Origin: Chaetomium olivaceum
Taxonomy: Eukaryota > Ascomycota > Sordariomycetes > Sordariales > Chaetomiaceae
Assembly (NCBI GenBank): GCA_039881045.1
Contig: JAYWVB010000029.1
Coordinates: forward strand, 1-64,000
Length of the DNA: 64,000 bases
Direction: 5' to 3'
Below the pieces are notes generated by a model that saw nothing but the letters and a program-made list of their open reading frames with translations, searched no databases and was not told where the DNA came from. Positions 23,366-34,558 of the stretch are shown here, one piece after another; within the stretch, counting starts at the first letter, position 1, and the number at the start of each line of letters is the position of its first letter. A program made the translations under genes and the position numbers.

Positions 23366-24284
23366 TGGCCTCAAAGGTTTGTTGGTTTTTTCGTCACTCC
23401 CCAATCGACTGGCCGAGCATGTTGCCCAGTGTCTCGTCGCGCCTCGTGCGCGATTGTCACTCCCCATTAGATTTCATTGGATGATTGTCGCCTGTATCTG
23501 ACCGCGTCGCAGTTCACGAGAGAATACAAATTGGTGGTGGTCGGCGGTGGTGGTGTCGGCAAGTCGTGCCTCACAATCCAGCTGATCCAGTCGCATTTCG
23601 TCGACGAATATGACCCAACCATCGAGGGTACACAGCCGCAAATAACCTTTGTTCCTCTGGCACCCGCAGCAATTGGCTGATATATCCTGGCAGATTCCTA
23701 CCGCAAGCAGTGCATGGTCGACGATGAGGTGGCGCTTCTCGACGTGCTGGACACAGCTGGCCAGGAGGAGTACTCGGCGATGAGGGAGCAGTACATGCGC
23801 ACTGGCGAGGGCTTCCTCCTTGTCTACTCGATCACATCGCGCGAGAGCTTTGAAGAGATAAGGACTTTCCAACAGCAAATCCTGCGTGTCAAGGACAAGG
23901 ACGTTTTCCCCATGGTTGTTGTCGGTAACAAGCTTGATTTGGCGAGCGAGCGCAAGGTCTCGGTTGAAGGTACGTTTTTGAAGGGGGGAGCTGGGGTGGC
24001 GCCTCTTTTTTGTTCAAGTTTGGTGCTGACAACTGTTTGCAGAGGGCAAGATGCTGGCGGACGAATTCAACTGCTCCTTCCTCGAGACGTCGGCCAAGAC
24101 TAACACGAACGTCGAGCCGGCTTTCTTCGAGGTCGTCAGGGCGATCAGGAATTACAACCGGGAGATGCAGGGCGGGCCGACCATCGGTGGCGGTCTCTCT
24201 CACAACGGTGGTGGCATGGGCAAGATGGACATGGCCGACGACGACCAGCAGGCCGGCTGCTGCTCCAAGTGTGTGCTCATGTGA
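23366..24284 (+). CDS. ras-1: Ras small GTPase (RAS-1 type)
   Basis: Four exons: 23366-23377, 23513-23627, 23694-23969, 24043-24284, giving 214 residues. The start MASKFTREYKLVVVGGGGVGKS contains the G1 loop. Switch I is FVDEYDPTIEDSY, interrupted by an intron within the D codon; G3 is DTAGQEEYSAMR, G4 is NKLD and G5 is ETSAK. A Gly-rich hypervariable tail ends GCCSKCVLM: a CaaX box (CVLM) for farnesylation with upstream cysteines for palmitoylation. It is a plasma-membrane switch for cAMP and MAP kinase growth signalling. The effector region and the lack of the extended RAS-2 tail make it the RAS-1 orthologue rather than RAS-2. No substitutions are seen at the G12, G13 or Q61 equivalents. 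Confidence 0.95.
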
Positions 24285-25838
24285 GGGGCGGAACCGTCGC
24301 AGAACTGTCTCAATAATGCATCACGACGGGGAACCTGGGAATGGAAGCGGCGGCGTGTACATGATCGGTTGACGGTAAACTCGTTGTGGCGCCTGGAGCC
24401 GGAATTGGGTCTACCTTATGCCCGCATATGAACTGAGGGACATCTTGCATTGGTCGGGAGTTGAGTTGCTTTCTGGGACCCGGCTGGCTCGAGGGGCTGC
24501 CTGGTATCCTCGGAACAGTCTCAGGCAGGTTTCATTGCTGGCTTATTGCTTGCTGGCTTGCTTTCTGAGGCGGCATGCGATTTGTCTCCCTTACTCGATG
24601 CGAGCGGGTGGCCACGGCTGCCCATCTTCTACCCGCATTTGGGTTCTTCTTGGGAGTTGTTGAACTGAACACGGGTTCGATATGGATGCTCTCAGACTTG
24701 TAATTCTTTTTTCAAATGTTCAGAGGTCTTTGCTTTGCGCTTTTGTTGTTTAGCGATGTTGCCAACCGTGGTGTTTACGATGGATGCGATTGTTTGCTTG
24801 CTACTTTTGGCAGGCTGGCCCAGAATGCCACATGGATGCTTCGACGTTGCTAATCCCCACCAAGCTTCTTTCTCCCTAGGTACTGTGTAATCTGTATAAT
24901 TTCATGCCAAAAACCTGGGTGAGGCTGCATGGATACTACCATGGCTCGGCAGCCGTTTCATTCTCGAAGGCTTTCCAACTTTCCAACAAGCTTCTAGAAA
25001 TAACTTTGCATGTTTCGGCCGGTTCTTGGGGGCCAGCCCGGCCGGGTTACACAGGATCTCAGCCACCGAGCCACTCCAACTGCAGCTCGCTTTCGGATGC
25101 AACACTCTTCTCTTGTCATTTCGCTTTAGTGCAACGGAAAGGCCGGAGAATGATGGGCTTTTACCGAAGCAACCGAAGCAACGTCAGAAATGAATAGGCC
25201 CGAACCCGCCATGGAGCAGCATTTTGGATGCCAGTCTGGGCCATTCCCGGGCATGCCGTGGCTCACATGATCTTTTCTTGATGTACATACATAACTATTC
25301 CCGAGGTATATGTGTATGCATGTGTGTAATTCGTAGTTGCATCCACACTCGACTGCATTGTATTCCTAAACCGGACCCCACCAACCCAAGCTGAGCGATG
25401 CCGGTTTCACATTCTCAGCAACGCCCGTATAATGTAGACCCGCCGTCAGCTGGCGTACGGAGTACGTACACTAGAAGGATCACCACAAGGCAAGGTTGAT
25501 GACGCAACGTGACACATGGCGAGTAACTAGCCAGTCCGGGGATGGCGGAGGGAACTTGGAGGCTGAGTACGCGGGCATGTCATAAGTTGATGAATTGTAA
25601 ATCCGGTCCGAGACACGGCGCCTCCCTTCTGGAGAGACGGGAGATCGGATCGGATCCTTTGAATCTGACATCCATCTTAGTTACGGGCCGCCGGGATCCA
25701 CATCGCCGATCGATGGGCCGGGTCGGGGGGCGCGGCTAAACGCGGATCGCCGGCCTTCAACCATTATTCAACCTAATTCCAACTTCAACCTCCATTTTAG
25801 GGGGTTCATCATCAAACATAACCAAAATCACCACAACG
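24285..25838. other. Intergenic
   Basis: 3' flank of ras-1 and upstream flank of the next gene. No coding or RNA gene is recognised; short AT- and GT-rich runs only. Confidence 0.6.
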
Positions 25839-26705
25839 ATGACCGTAACCACCACTCCCGACGCCCCTGCTGGCAAACCACCCAGCGAAATACTCACCAC
25901 CACCACCATCACCAACCCCAAGACCAACAACCCCACCAAACCCAACTCCTCCGAATCCAACCCCAACCTCAAACCAAAACCCAACACCAAAACATTACCA
26001 TGTCTCCCACGCGCGTGACATCGTGCCCACCCCGTCCGCCTCCCTCCGCCGCTGCGCCGCCTACCTGCGCGCCCGCGCCCGCTTCTGGGAAAGCTTCCCT
26101 GGCGGCTTGTACACGCGCCTGCCGACGCCGGGCACGGACTGGGAGTGCGGGTTCTACGCGCTGATTCTTTCGGTGAGGTGTCAGCTTTTTGCTGAGGGGT
26201 CTTCTGGGGTAGAGGATGGGGAGGGGAGTGGGGAGGGGGGTGAGGTGGAGGGTGAGGTGGACGGGGCGGTGGAGGAGGGAGGTGCGAAAAGGGAGGTGAA
26301 GGGGGTTTGAAGAGCGGGCTGAGGGTGCCGACGCTGGAGGAGTTGCGGGAGGTGTACGAGTCGGAGGTGGTGCAGGCGGAGAACGCGAACGTGGGGATGG
26401 GGAATGGGAGTTGGTTTACGGCGGACCAGCTGGCAGCTGTGTTTGCGGCGTGGGGAAGGAAGTTTTTAGCAGGGCAAGGGGTGCGCTGTCAGTTGGGCTG
26501 GGTGATGGAGAGGGATGACGAGGTTGGGGTCGAGGGGTGGCCGGTCATGATGAATACGCCCGACGTGGATACGGGCGAGGTCGGGGAGGGGATTGTCAGG
26601 GTGTGGGTGTGGAATGACGGCGGGTCGTTGAGGGGTGGTGTCGGGCATTTTGAAGGGATTAGGAGGCCAAGTGAGGAGGAGTTGGCAGCGATGGAAGGGC
26701 GATAG
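25839..26705 (+). CDS. Uncharacterised protein, cysteine-peptidase-like (OTU-like) motifs
   Basis: I do not recognise a named family. The C-terminal two thirds contain a candidate catalytic Cys in DWECGFYALILSVR and a candidate His in VWNDGGSLRGGVGHFEGIRRP. Between them are PTLEELREVYES and FTADQLAAVFAAWG, an order typical of OTU/papain-like folds seen in many lineage-specific fungal proteins. The N-terminus is a T/N/P-rich disordered stretch. The coding lies in three frames: a frame change near 26000-26005 (an extra A in an A run) and another near 26308 (one base missing at GGGGGTTTG). Correcting both gives about 288 residues. A G-rich insert (26200-26300) codes a G/E linker. The gene may instead be a decaying pseudogene; base composition swings strongly from C/A-rich to G-rich. 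Confidence 0.5.
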
Positions 26706-27154
26706 TAGGGGGTAGGTCTGGCGAAGGACTGCCTTCCGCTCAGTAACCCCGGGCTCTATCCTTCAGTTCAGTGGAAGGGTGAGGACGGCAGGTACCTATG
26801 GTAAAGGAAGGTACAGCCGTGGATGTGGTGGCCAGCTTGAAGACGTCCAAAGTGGCACCGCATGTGGGCAGTGCTCCCCTTTTAGCAACGGAACTTACCC
26901 ATCGAGTTAGCTTCACTGGAAGGTGCCAGAGCTACCTTATTGCGCTCCCATTGCGCGAACCACGTCGTCTCCAATCTACAATGAACCCAGTTCGAGCTAT
27001 CCGTACTGCAACGCACTCACTACTGCAACGCACTAGTATCAACATCCCTACAACACCCCCGATTCCCACGAGACGCGCCACGGCAGCCAACAAACCACAA
27101 CATTAAGCCCAGCTCCACCTTAGGAATCCCGCTCCGCGACATAGGCCGGTAAAC
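26706..27154. other. Intergenic
   Basis: A 449-nt gap between two same-strand genes; probably promoter of the gene at 27155. Nothing specific is recognised. Confidence 0.6.
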
Positions 27155-28472
27155 ATGAGCACCGAGCCATTACACCATTTCCTAACCCGCAATGGAGAAC
27201 CTACAAAGGGGTTTCTTACACCGGCACGGGTCTTGGTGGGATTCTGTACAACAAGTAGTGAAGAAGTCATCATGGAAGGTATGTTAAGACGCCTACTCTA
27301 CATAATACCGCATTCTAATTTCCTTCGTCGCAGGTCGACCCCCAATCAAACCCCCTGCTCGGTTCAATCCCTTCGAGTTCACTCCCGAAAGGTACTACAA
27401 CTTTAATAAAAACACGCGTCCACAGGAATCAGAGGTGTTCCAGGGCTTGTTAAGTGCGGCATATGAGAGCATGCTTGAGCATAATCCCGAGGTTCTAGAC
27501 ACCATCTGCGATGCGGATTTTGTCACGGACTCGGTCACCATGGTGCAGCTATTCAACGTTGCCAGCGAGGTATATCGCCAAGGGTCGCGTATCACCACCG
27601 AGATCCGTCTGGACCTTTTTGTCCAAGTCGTCAACGGCAAGGTATTCATGCGGGCCTTCCAGCCACCACGCGGCCACTTTCTCACAGACGCCACCGGCCA
27701 GTTCGTTCCGCCTCGGTTCGGCTTCTGCGACAGGATGAAGGAGATGGACGCGCAGTGTTTCAAGCGAGCAACAACATACAAAATACGCACCACAGGGTCG
27801 TGTGCCATACCTCCGTACGGCATCCTGATCCTGGACGACAACCTACTGGAGATAATGCAGCCAGGGGTGCAGTTTGACTGCGTGGCTCTTCACAGCTGCC
27901 AACACCATGGAGCCACTACCGAGCACGCGGTCCCAGTCGTTATCCAGGACAACTGTAGGCCTCTTGTTAAACTTATTGAGGACGGGGTAGCAAAAACGTG
28001 GCTGGAGATTGTGCCCAGAGCCTGTTTCGCTGGTTGTGACAAAGTCTCTGTTGGCCGGTTTGGGGCTGACTTGAGCAAGGGCTTTTGGGAGATGGTCCGG
28101 CCAGGACCTAGCCACGTTTTCCGTTTGGGCTTGCAGTCCTGGGAAAAAACAAACTTTGGGCAGTTTTGGAGTCTGGCGAATCTCCTCCAGTGGATTCATA
28201 TCAAGGCGCAAGGGCACGCTTCGACCTATGGGAGAGATACTAACTTCAGAGTTGTACTTAAGGCTACCTCGTTTGAGCAGCACGACGGCGTCATCGTGCC
28301 TGTCTATAGCCTTATAACCGAGAAAGAGAATACGGAAGAAAGACTGGTCTCCATGCAGGACGTCGACACTCTCTGCCGCTGGATGACTGAACCGGGCTGG
28401 AGGCACCCCTCGGAAGAACACCCCCCACCATATGTCCCAGTAGCACATCCCCCACCAGCATACGCGGACTAG
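27155..28472 (+). CDS. Uncharacterised protein with C-terminal PPxY motifs
   Basis: Two exons, 27155-27278 and 27334-28472, joined as GAAG|GT, give 420 residues. I do not recognise the family. The exon 2 start PPARFNPFEFTPERYYNFN flows directly into the long open frame, which supports the intron and the upstream ATG. The body is a mixed alpha/beta-looking globular sequence with many Cys and aromatic residues, no signal peptide and no membrane segment. The last 20 residues contain PPPY and PPAY, short motifs bound by WW domains such as those of Rsp5/Nedd4 ubiquitin ligases. Codon usage is ordinary, and there is one clean intron and no frameshift, so this is probably an active, lineage-restricted gene. 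Confidence 0.65.
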
Positions 28473-28801
28473 CGCCAGAGGTTTTCGGGGTTCTCTACAT
28501 AAACTGGCTAGGGTGATACAACAATAGTAGATATGAGTATCGGTTGGTTATGAAGAAGTGGGAAAGAGACCCGTTATTGGCGCGTTGTTCCAAACCGAAG
28601 CGAAGAGACGGGCCTTCACAGCGTCGAACCATGGCTGGTACTAGGGTCTTTATTTAGCGCTGAAAATTGGCACATTGGGTTGAGACCTGGAATAGCAATC
28701 CTTAATAGCCTCATATGAATAACGCTCCGAGCCTATCTATGCAAGTGGAAAGCTCTGCGGCTATAACTCGAACTTCACCGTGTCTCCTGCCTCACTCGCC
28801 C
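28473..28801. other. Intergenic between convergent genes
   Basis: A 329-nt stretch of 3' flanking sequence; no further feature is seen. Confidence 0.65.
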
Positions 28802-30010
28802 TTACAGCTTGGGCGGCGAGTCGTCTCCATCAATCTGGATCACCAGCTTGCCGAATTGCTTCCCTGCCTTCATGTCCTCAAACAGACTGTCGATCCCCTC
28901 GATATTGTCCAGCCCCTTCACCACCCTGCTTACAACCGGCCGGATCTTGTGCTCGTTCACAAACTCCACCATCTCCTTGAACTCCTTCTTGGACCCCATC
29001 GTCGTGCCCTTCAACTCGATATGCTTCAGCGTAGCCTGCATCAACCAATCCATCTTCGGCCCGACCGTCATCCCATAATTCGAAATCACACCCCCGGGCT
29101 TCAACAACTTGACCGTCTTCCCCACCACCTCCCCGCCCGCGCCATCCACCACCAGATCCAAATACGGCCTCTCCTCAGGCAACATGCCCGCCAACTTCTT
29201 CTCCCACCCCGCCTCCCTATAACTCACCCCGCCCTTCGCCCCCATGCCCACCGCCCTCTCAATCTTCCCCTGATCCCCCGACGTCACAAACACATTACAC
29301 CCCTTGGCCACCGCAAACTGCAGCACCTGCAGCGCCACCCCCCCCCGATCCCCGTCACCAGCACATTCTCCCCGCGCCGCGCACCCCCCTTGGTCACCAG
29401 CGCCCGCCACCCCGTGACCCCCACCAACGGCAGCGCCGCCCCCTCGGCGGGGCTCAGATGCGCCGGCGCGGGCACCACGTCCCCCTCGTCCACCACCACC
29501 CACTCCTGCCCCGTCCCCACCTCGCTGCCCACCGACGACCCGACGATCACAAACCCCCTGCCCAAATCCTCGGGCCCCTCGGGCGCCGCCTCCCAGCCGC
29601 GCATGGGGAGGAGCAGCACGTTCTTGTGCAGCAGGGCGCGGGCGGTCTCGGAGGGGGCGTGGTCGGGGTTGGAGGGGTCGGAGCCCGTGCCGAGGGCGGT
29701 GACGGTGCCGTAGCCGTCGGCGAAGAGCGGGTGGGCGAAGGAGATGCCCGGGTACAGGTGCTGGCGGATGAAGAGGTCGCGGTGGTTGAGGGCGCAGGCG
29801 GAGAGTTTGATAAGGAGTTGGCCCGGGCCCGGGGTCGGGGTGGGGATGGTGTTGAGTTGGAGGCTATGGTTGGGGGGGGGGGGGAGGGTTAGTGTGGGTT
29901 GTGAGATGTGAGATGGGTGGTGTTTGTTGTGAATGAAAGGGGTAGGCTTACGGGTAGTAGACTTGTCCTGGCTTCCCCTCCGTTTTCTTAATTGTAAGTG
30001 AGTACGGCAT
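28802..30010 (-). CDS. Zinc-type alcohol dehydrogenase / quinone reductase-like MDR oxidoreductase
   Basis: Two exons, 30010-29952 and 29863-28802, about 373 residues. The N-terminus MPYSLTIKKTEGKPGQVYYP starts the GroES-like domain, with ALNHRDLFIRQHLYPG. The Rossmann motif VLVTGIGGGVALQVLQFA binds NAD(P)H. The tail with LKPGGVISNYG, IELKGTTMGSKKEF and EGIDSLFEDMKAGKQFGKLVI is typical of YogA-like medium-chain dehydrogenases. The substrate cannot be told from sequence. The frame breaks at 29338-29346, a run of nine C (nine G in the mRNA). Ten would give the glycine-rich motif intact, so one base is probably missing. No other damage is visible. Confidence 0.85.
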
Positions 30011-30505
30011 CTTGGTGTGTCGAGTTGATGGTTGGTTGTGTACTTTATGAATTTGTATGTTATAAGTACAATGAGTGCATTGGCAACTGCTACCTCCACC
30101 AGCTCTCTTGACTTATAGTATAAGTAGTTCTCTTTATATCCCCGAAATGACGGCGTACAAGCTCCCTACGCAGTTCCGCCGGAGATGGAATGCCCCCACC
30201 TCCCCGCACCAGCGGATGCCGATGACGCGCTTGCCTCGGCCCATCCGCCGAGCCAGCAGATCCCCATTAATAATCCACTGCCACGTTTCCAGGGGCAGTC
30301 CGGCTTCCCGCCCTGCCCGGCCTAGTACATACCACTGTTTCCCAAACCTTCACCGCCCACGACGAACCACCTGTACCGGGTCAAATATTTTCCTGCATGG
30401 GTATCATGAGATTCAAAGATTGGACTTGACAGGCTGTCCCTCTTCGAACCTTCCACTGCCACTGCCACTGCCACCACCCCCAACACATCCACCACCAAAG
30501 CCCTT
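30011..30505. other. Short intergenic, MDR promoter side
   Basis: A 495-nt stretch between the KRR1 3' end and the MDR gene start, both on the minus strand. No coding signal. Confidence 0.6.
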
Positions 30506-31631
30506 TCAGTCGTGCGTTGTCTTTCTCTTCTTCGGCTTGGCCGCGCCCTCCTCGGGCGGCACGTATTCGCGCTCGCGCTCCCGCTTCTTTTCCTCCTTCT
30601 TCTGCTTGGCCTTCTCGGCGCGCTCGGCCTCGGCGGCCCGGTGCTTGGCCTCCTTGCCCAAAAAGTACTCGCCCGTCTCGATCTGCTGGTCCACCTTGCT
30701 CTTCTCGGGCGCCGGCGGGAACGGTGTGTACGTCTTCTTGGCCTTGTCCGTGACCTTGTACGGTGTCCGCCGCTTCGACAGCGTGCGCTTCTTGAAGTTG
30801 GGCAGGTACCGGCTCCAATCCTCGTGCGCCAGCCCCGGGTCCTTGGCCAGTTCGCGTTTGATCCTGAGTGTCTGTTAGCAGTTGTTGCTGGTATGTGTGG
30901 CGGGGCCTCGCAACACTCACATCAACTCCTTGATCAGATAGATTGGGTGCACGTTCTGCATCGTGTCCTCGACTACCCTCCTGACCTCCTTCAGCCCCTT
31001 AAATGGCCCCATTACCGAAACTGTGTTACCGTGAACCAGGATGTACGTCTCCGTGAGCAACTCGAGCGCTTTCAATGCTGCGCAATGTTAGCCAGCTGCC
31101 GCCATTGGAGGGGCTCCTTTTGCTCACTTGTTCCATTCTGCCCCAATATCCGCTGCCGCCTCTTCACGAACCGTTCCTTGTTCCGCACCATGCTCCGGAT
31201 CTTGAGAATGTCGCACGCCATCCCGTCCTCGAGAATCTTGATGGCCTGCGGTGCTGGTACGGACCGCGCCAGGAGCTTGATGAGGTCTCTCGCATTCAGA
31301 ATCGCCGCCGGATCGAATGTCTGTATCTGTAGTCAGCACCCCGGCCATATGCGGCAGAGCTGCGCCTCTGAAATACCTTTCTGGTTGTCTTGACTGTCAT
31401 GGAACCCTCGATGAGATCCAGCGTCGCGGTGATGCCGTGCTTGTCAAGGGCTTTGGTGACGAGAGGCCAAGAGTCCTTGAGATAGCGCTCGCGGTACTTG
31501 GGGAAGAGGGTCATGAAGGAGGATTCCTCAAGGAACGGACCCGAGGACTCGTCCTTGGTGAAGGGGTCGACCTTCCACTTGTCGATGTCGTCCGTATCCC
31601 ATGGTTTCTCTTTTTTGTGCGTCGACGGCAT
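30506..31631 (-). CDS. krr1: Small-subunit processome component KRR1
   Basis: Four exons: 31631-31377, 31320-31128, 31077-30921, 30863-30506, giving 320 residues. The opening KPWDTDDIDKWKVDPF is a KRR1 hallmark. A KH-like RNA-binding fold follows: MVRNKERFVKRRQRILG, NGTTLKALELLTETYILVHG and VMGPFKGLKEVRRVVED. The conserved KELMIKRELAKDP and a K/E-rich tail ending PKKRKTTHD follow. It is a nucleolar factor needed for 18S rRNA maturation and 40S assembly. The acceptor of intron 1 is ambiguous: ACAG at 31327 would add two residues (IQ); the 31321 site gives the expected KTTRKTFDP. No frameshifts. Confidence 0.96.
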
Positions 31632-33255
31632 TGTGTTTGTTTGGCGATTTGTATCAGTTGGTATGCGATAGGCGACGGTTTCGGGGTCTTAAGGTAGGCC
31701 TTTTTGTCGTGTTGCTGGTTTGTTGCTGGCTGTCGAATTTAAGGCTGGTTGCTTGCTGTTGCGCTTTTCTTCGGCTGCAGCAAACTGCGATCCATGCTTC
31801 TGAAATTCTTCCAGGTTGGAGATTCCGATTTCTGACTGGCGGGGTCAGCCGTGCTCCACCCGGCCGCGGCACCCACCAATCACAATATGGTGTACGGGGC
31901 AGGACACAGTAAAGATTCAAGGCGATCCTGCACTGGATCGCCAGGTCAACAACTTGAACTTCATACTCCTCAGATAAATATCTCAAATTCCTGCCCCTCG
32001 CCTTGAGCCTGGCTTTTATATACACTCCCTTCACTTTCTCCGTCTTTGAAAGCCGAAAATCAGGTCAGATTCCGCAGATGTGCGGGAGCGGAAGATACTG
32101 CATAAACTGCAGAGACGTCGCAGATTTCATCAAGTGCAGCGCGGATGACGAGAACGGCTGTAACACTCCATACATGAGTTTCTCGATCAATTACATCGAA
32201 AGAGGCAGCTTGGGTTATGGAAGCCTCGTCAAAAGGGGATTGCGTCCTCGCGTCCGCATTTTATCCCCTTTCCTGCTAGCGAAGCGTGTTATTTGCTCTC
32301 TCATGACACTGGCCCAACGTGCTACGAGCATTTTCGGTAGTTCGAGTGTGTCAGGCTCACTTAGCATGAAGAAGTGACCGGGTGTGATAAAGTCTTCTTG
32401 AGTTTGAGCGAGGCTGAAGTGGTCTGATGAAACGTTCCAAATATTTGTGAAGATATCGACTACGGTAGGTGTCTCAGAGAGAACTCAATAACTAGCGGGT
32501 GGGAGTGGCGACCGTCCTGCTGTCAATGCCGATATCCCACCGTGATCTCTCAAACAGGTAGCTCGTTAGGTTGGAGCTCTTGACCAGTACTTATGGCGGT
32601 CGTCGCGTCCTCATAGCAGCAGTCACCCTCCCATAGCGGCCTTCCCGCTATCGTGGCGACCGCTCTGTTATCATGGAGATTCACCACTTCCCTTGGTGCT
32701 GAGGACGGCCAGGCTAATGTTAAGCATCCACTTTCGGAGCATTGCCCTCCAGGGAGAGTCTGCTAAAGGGGCTACGAGGCAAGCCCAAGTATGGAAATAG
32801 TGAAGTTCGGTGTGGAACTGAAATCCAACTGGGACGATAATGAATACTGAGGGGATGATAAAAAGGTATTAGAGTTTACATCATGCTTTGAACTGAAGTC
32901 AGAGCCTCTATGCAAATAGAACATGGACTTCAAACTAGCTATTATATAGAATTATAGAATCCGACTCCTATTCCGTAGTAGATCGCGCCAATGTTTTCCA
33001 AACCATCCTTCCCTGATCTGAGCATGCTCGGCACTTCTAGGCTATCCACACACAGCTTGTAGATGGAACACTGGGTGTTGCATTGGTGGTTAAGGTGCCT
33101 CATGCGATGTGTCAAGACACTCTCTGGCATTGGTGCCTCGGCGATGTATGTAAGTCTGGGGCAAGTCTGGCTAGCGTTTGGGCTGCAGTAGGCCTCCGCC
33201 CCGTTATCCCCGATGCGATGATGGTAGCTTTGTGTCTCTGAGCATTGCAGTTCCA
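31632..33255. other. Gene-poor region upstream of KRR1
   Basis: KRR1 promoter plus about 1 kb with no convincing coding. An open frame at 32003-32377 has no family resemblance. Around 32500-32670 an imperfect repeat of GTGGCGACCG occurs twice, with a small inverted repeat at 32633-32651. Short open frames at 32942-33277 are Cys/His-rich but unsupported. Confidence 0.5.
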
Positions 33256-33693
33256 TCACAGAATAAAGAGCAGACACGATAGTTTGACAGAAACCAACAC
33301 CACATTATAGTCGGTCATGCACTGAGCCACCGCCGAATTTACCCAAGCCGCAGCCAGCCAAACGCGGGCAAACATGACGGAGTATTCCGTGAATGAACTG
33401 GCTCCTTTCGTCAAGGGATGGAGTAGGCGCCCAAGTGCCCCTCGGCCAGTATCCCTTCGGTCAAAATAGATGAAGTAGGGTATGAAAACGATGGCGAGCA
33501 ATGCATAGCTATATGCTATGGTCGTGGGGTAATTGGGAACTATGTCTCCTCGAGGGAACATGCGGAAACTGGTCGACGTAGGGAGGCCAAGCATCCAGAA
33601 GAGGAATGTCTCGGTCCAGGCAAGAGGCATGCTAAGAGAGCTGAGGATGCTATAGAGGGTTTCGAAAAAGTGAACAAACTGTTCCTCCGTCAT
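33256..33693 (-). CDS. Possible small multi-pass membrane protein
   Basis: An open frame of about 145 residues from ATG at 33693, not recognised. It has four hydrophobic stretches: SLSMPLAWTETFLFWMLGL, YSYALLAIVFIPYFIYF, MFARVWLAAAWVNSAVAQC and NVVLVSVKLSCLLFIL. They are separated by basic and acidic loops (FDRRDTGRG), which is more regular than random noncoding sequence. The upstream first exon and the true 3' end are uncertain; the frame could continue through an intron near 33280. It may be a gene remnant, since the surroundings are gene-poor. Confidence 0.35.
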   Translation of the reverse strand: MTEEQFVHFFETLYSILSSLSMPLAWTETFLFWMLGLPTSTSFRMFPRGDIVPNYPTTIAYSYALLAIVFIPYFIYFDRRDTGRGALGRLLHPLTKGASSFTEYSVMFARVWLAAAWVNSAVAQCMTDYNVVLVSVKLSCLLFIL

Positions 33694-34558
33694 CTTTTTT
33701 CCCTCTTTTTCGAAGTGTAGAGCGAGCAATATTTAGGCGGATTCGAGGTCATTCCAAGTAAAATCATGATCGGGGTTCCCTCATACTCACGAACAGGACT
33801 CAAGGCAAGCACACTCGCCCCAAACGTCAGTTGTGACACTTACCTTACCTTACCTTTGGATCGAGGTACCTTGCAGGCCCGCCGAAGTGGAGCAAGTGGT
33901 CGCAAGCAATCGATAATGGATTAGTATGGACTCGTGGAGGGAGGCTGCGTGAAGTCGGCGCATTCGCACAGACCCTTAACAGCAGAATTATCCCGGTCCC
34001 CTGCACTTCCATGTACGTACTATTCCACTTGATTTCGTCTGATCGCTCATGCATCTTTCGTTTCTTTAACATCCATCAACAAAAGTTGTGAAAACGGTGC
34101 CGCTTCATTACAATTCTTGCTACTCTCGCAAATCTTTCATCGCTCTACATCCATGACCCATCATAGAGAGCCCTGACATCGTAGTACCGTCACAGCAAAA
34201 ACCCCCCACTCATTATTGCTCATTGTCGTCCTCCTGAGTCGCTCGCTTCACCCTCTACACAGTACTTCGTTCTACCGAGTGCGATTGGACGCATCAGACT
34301 GCCTCTCTTTAATATCCATCTATCTCTCTGGTATTTGGGCGCGGCCCATTCACTTTGCAGTGCATTGCCGGCGCGTCCTTGATCACTCGCTCAGCCTCGG
34401 GCCTATTTTGGACCCGGACCACGACTTGACCGCGTTTTCCGACTCCGTCCAACCCCTTTCAACAAAACCAAACCCAAGACACCATCAAGCTGGCTTCGAT
34501 ACCGACTCCGGATTTTTCTGAGTTTGACTCGTTGGTGACATTACACCCTGACTTCATT
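33694..34558. other. Intergenic, promoter and leader of the GATA factor gene
   Basis: No coding. The right half is CT-rich in places, as expected for a 5' leader. One GATA-type site (CGATAA) lies near 33908. Confidence 0.55.

Noticed and set aside
32003..32377. A 124-codon open frame with several cysteines
   Set aside because: No regular helix/strand pattern, no family match that I recognise, and it lies in the KRR1 upstream flank.
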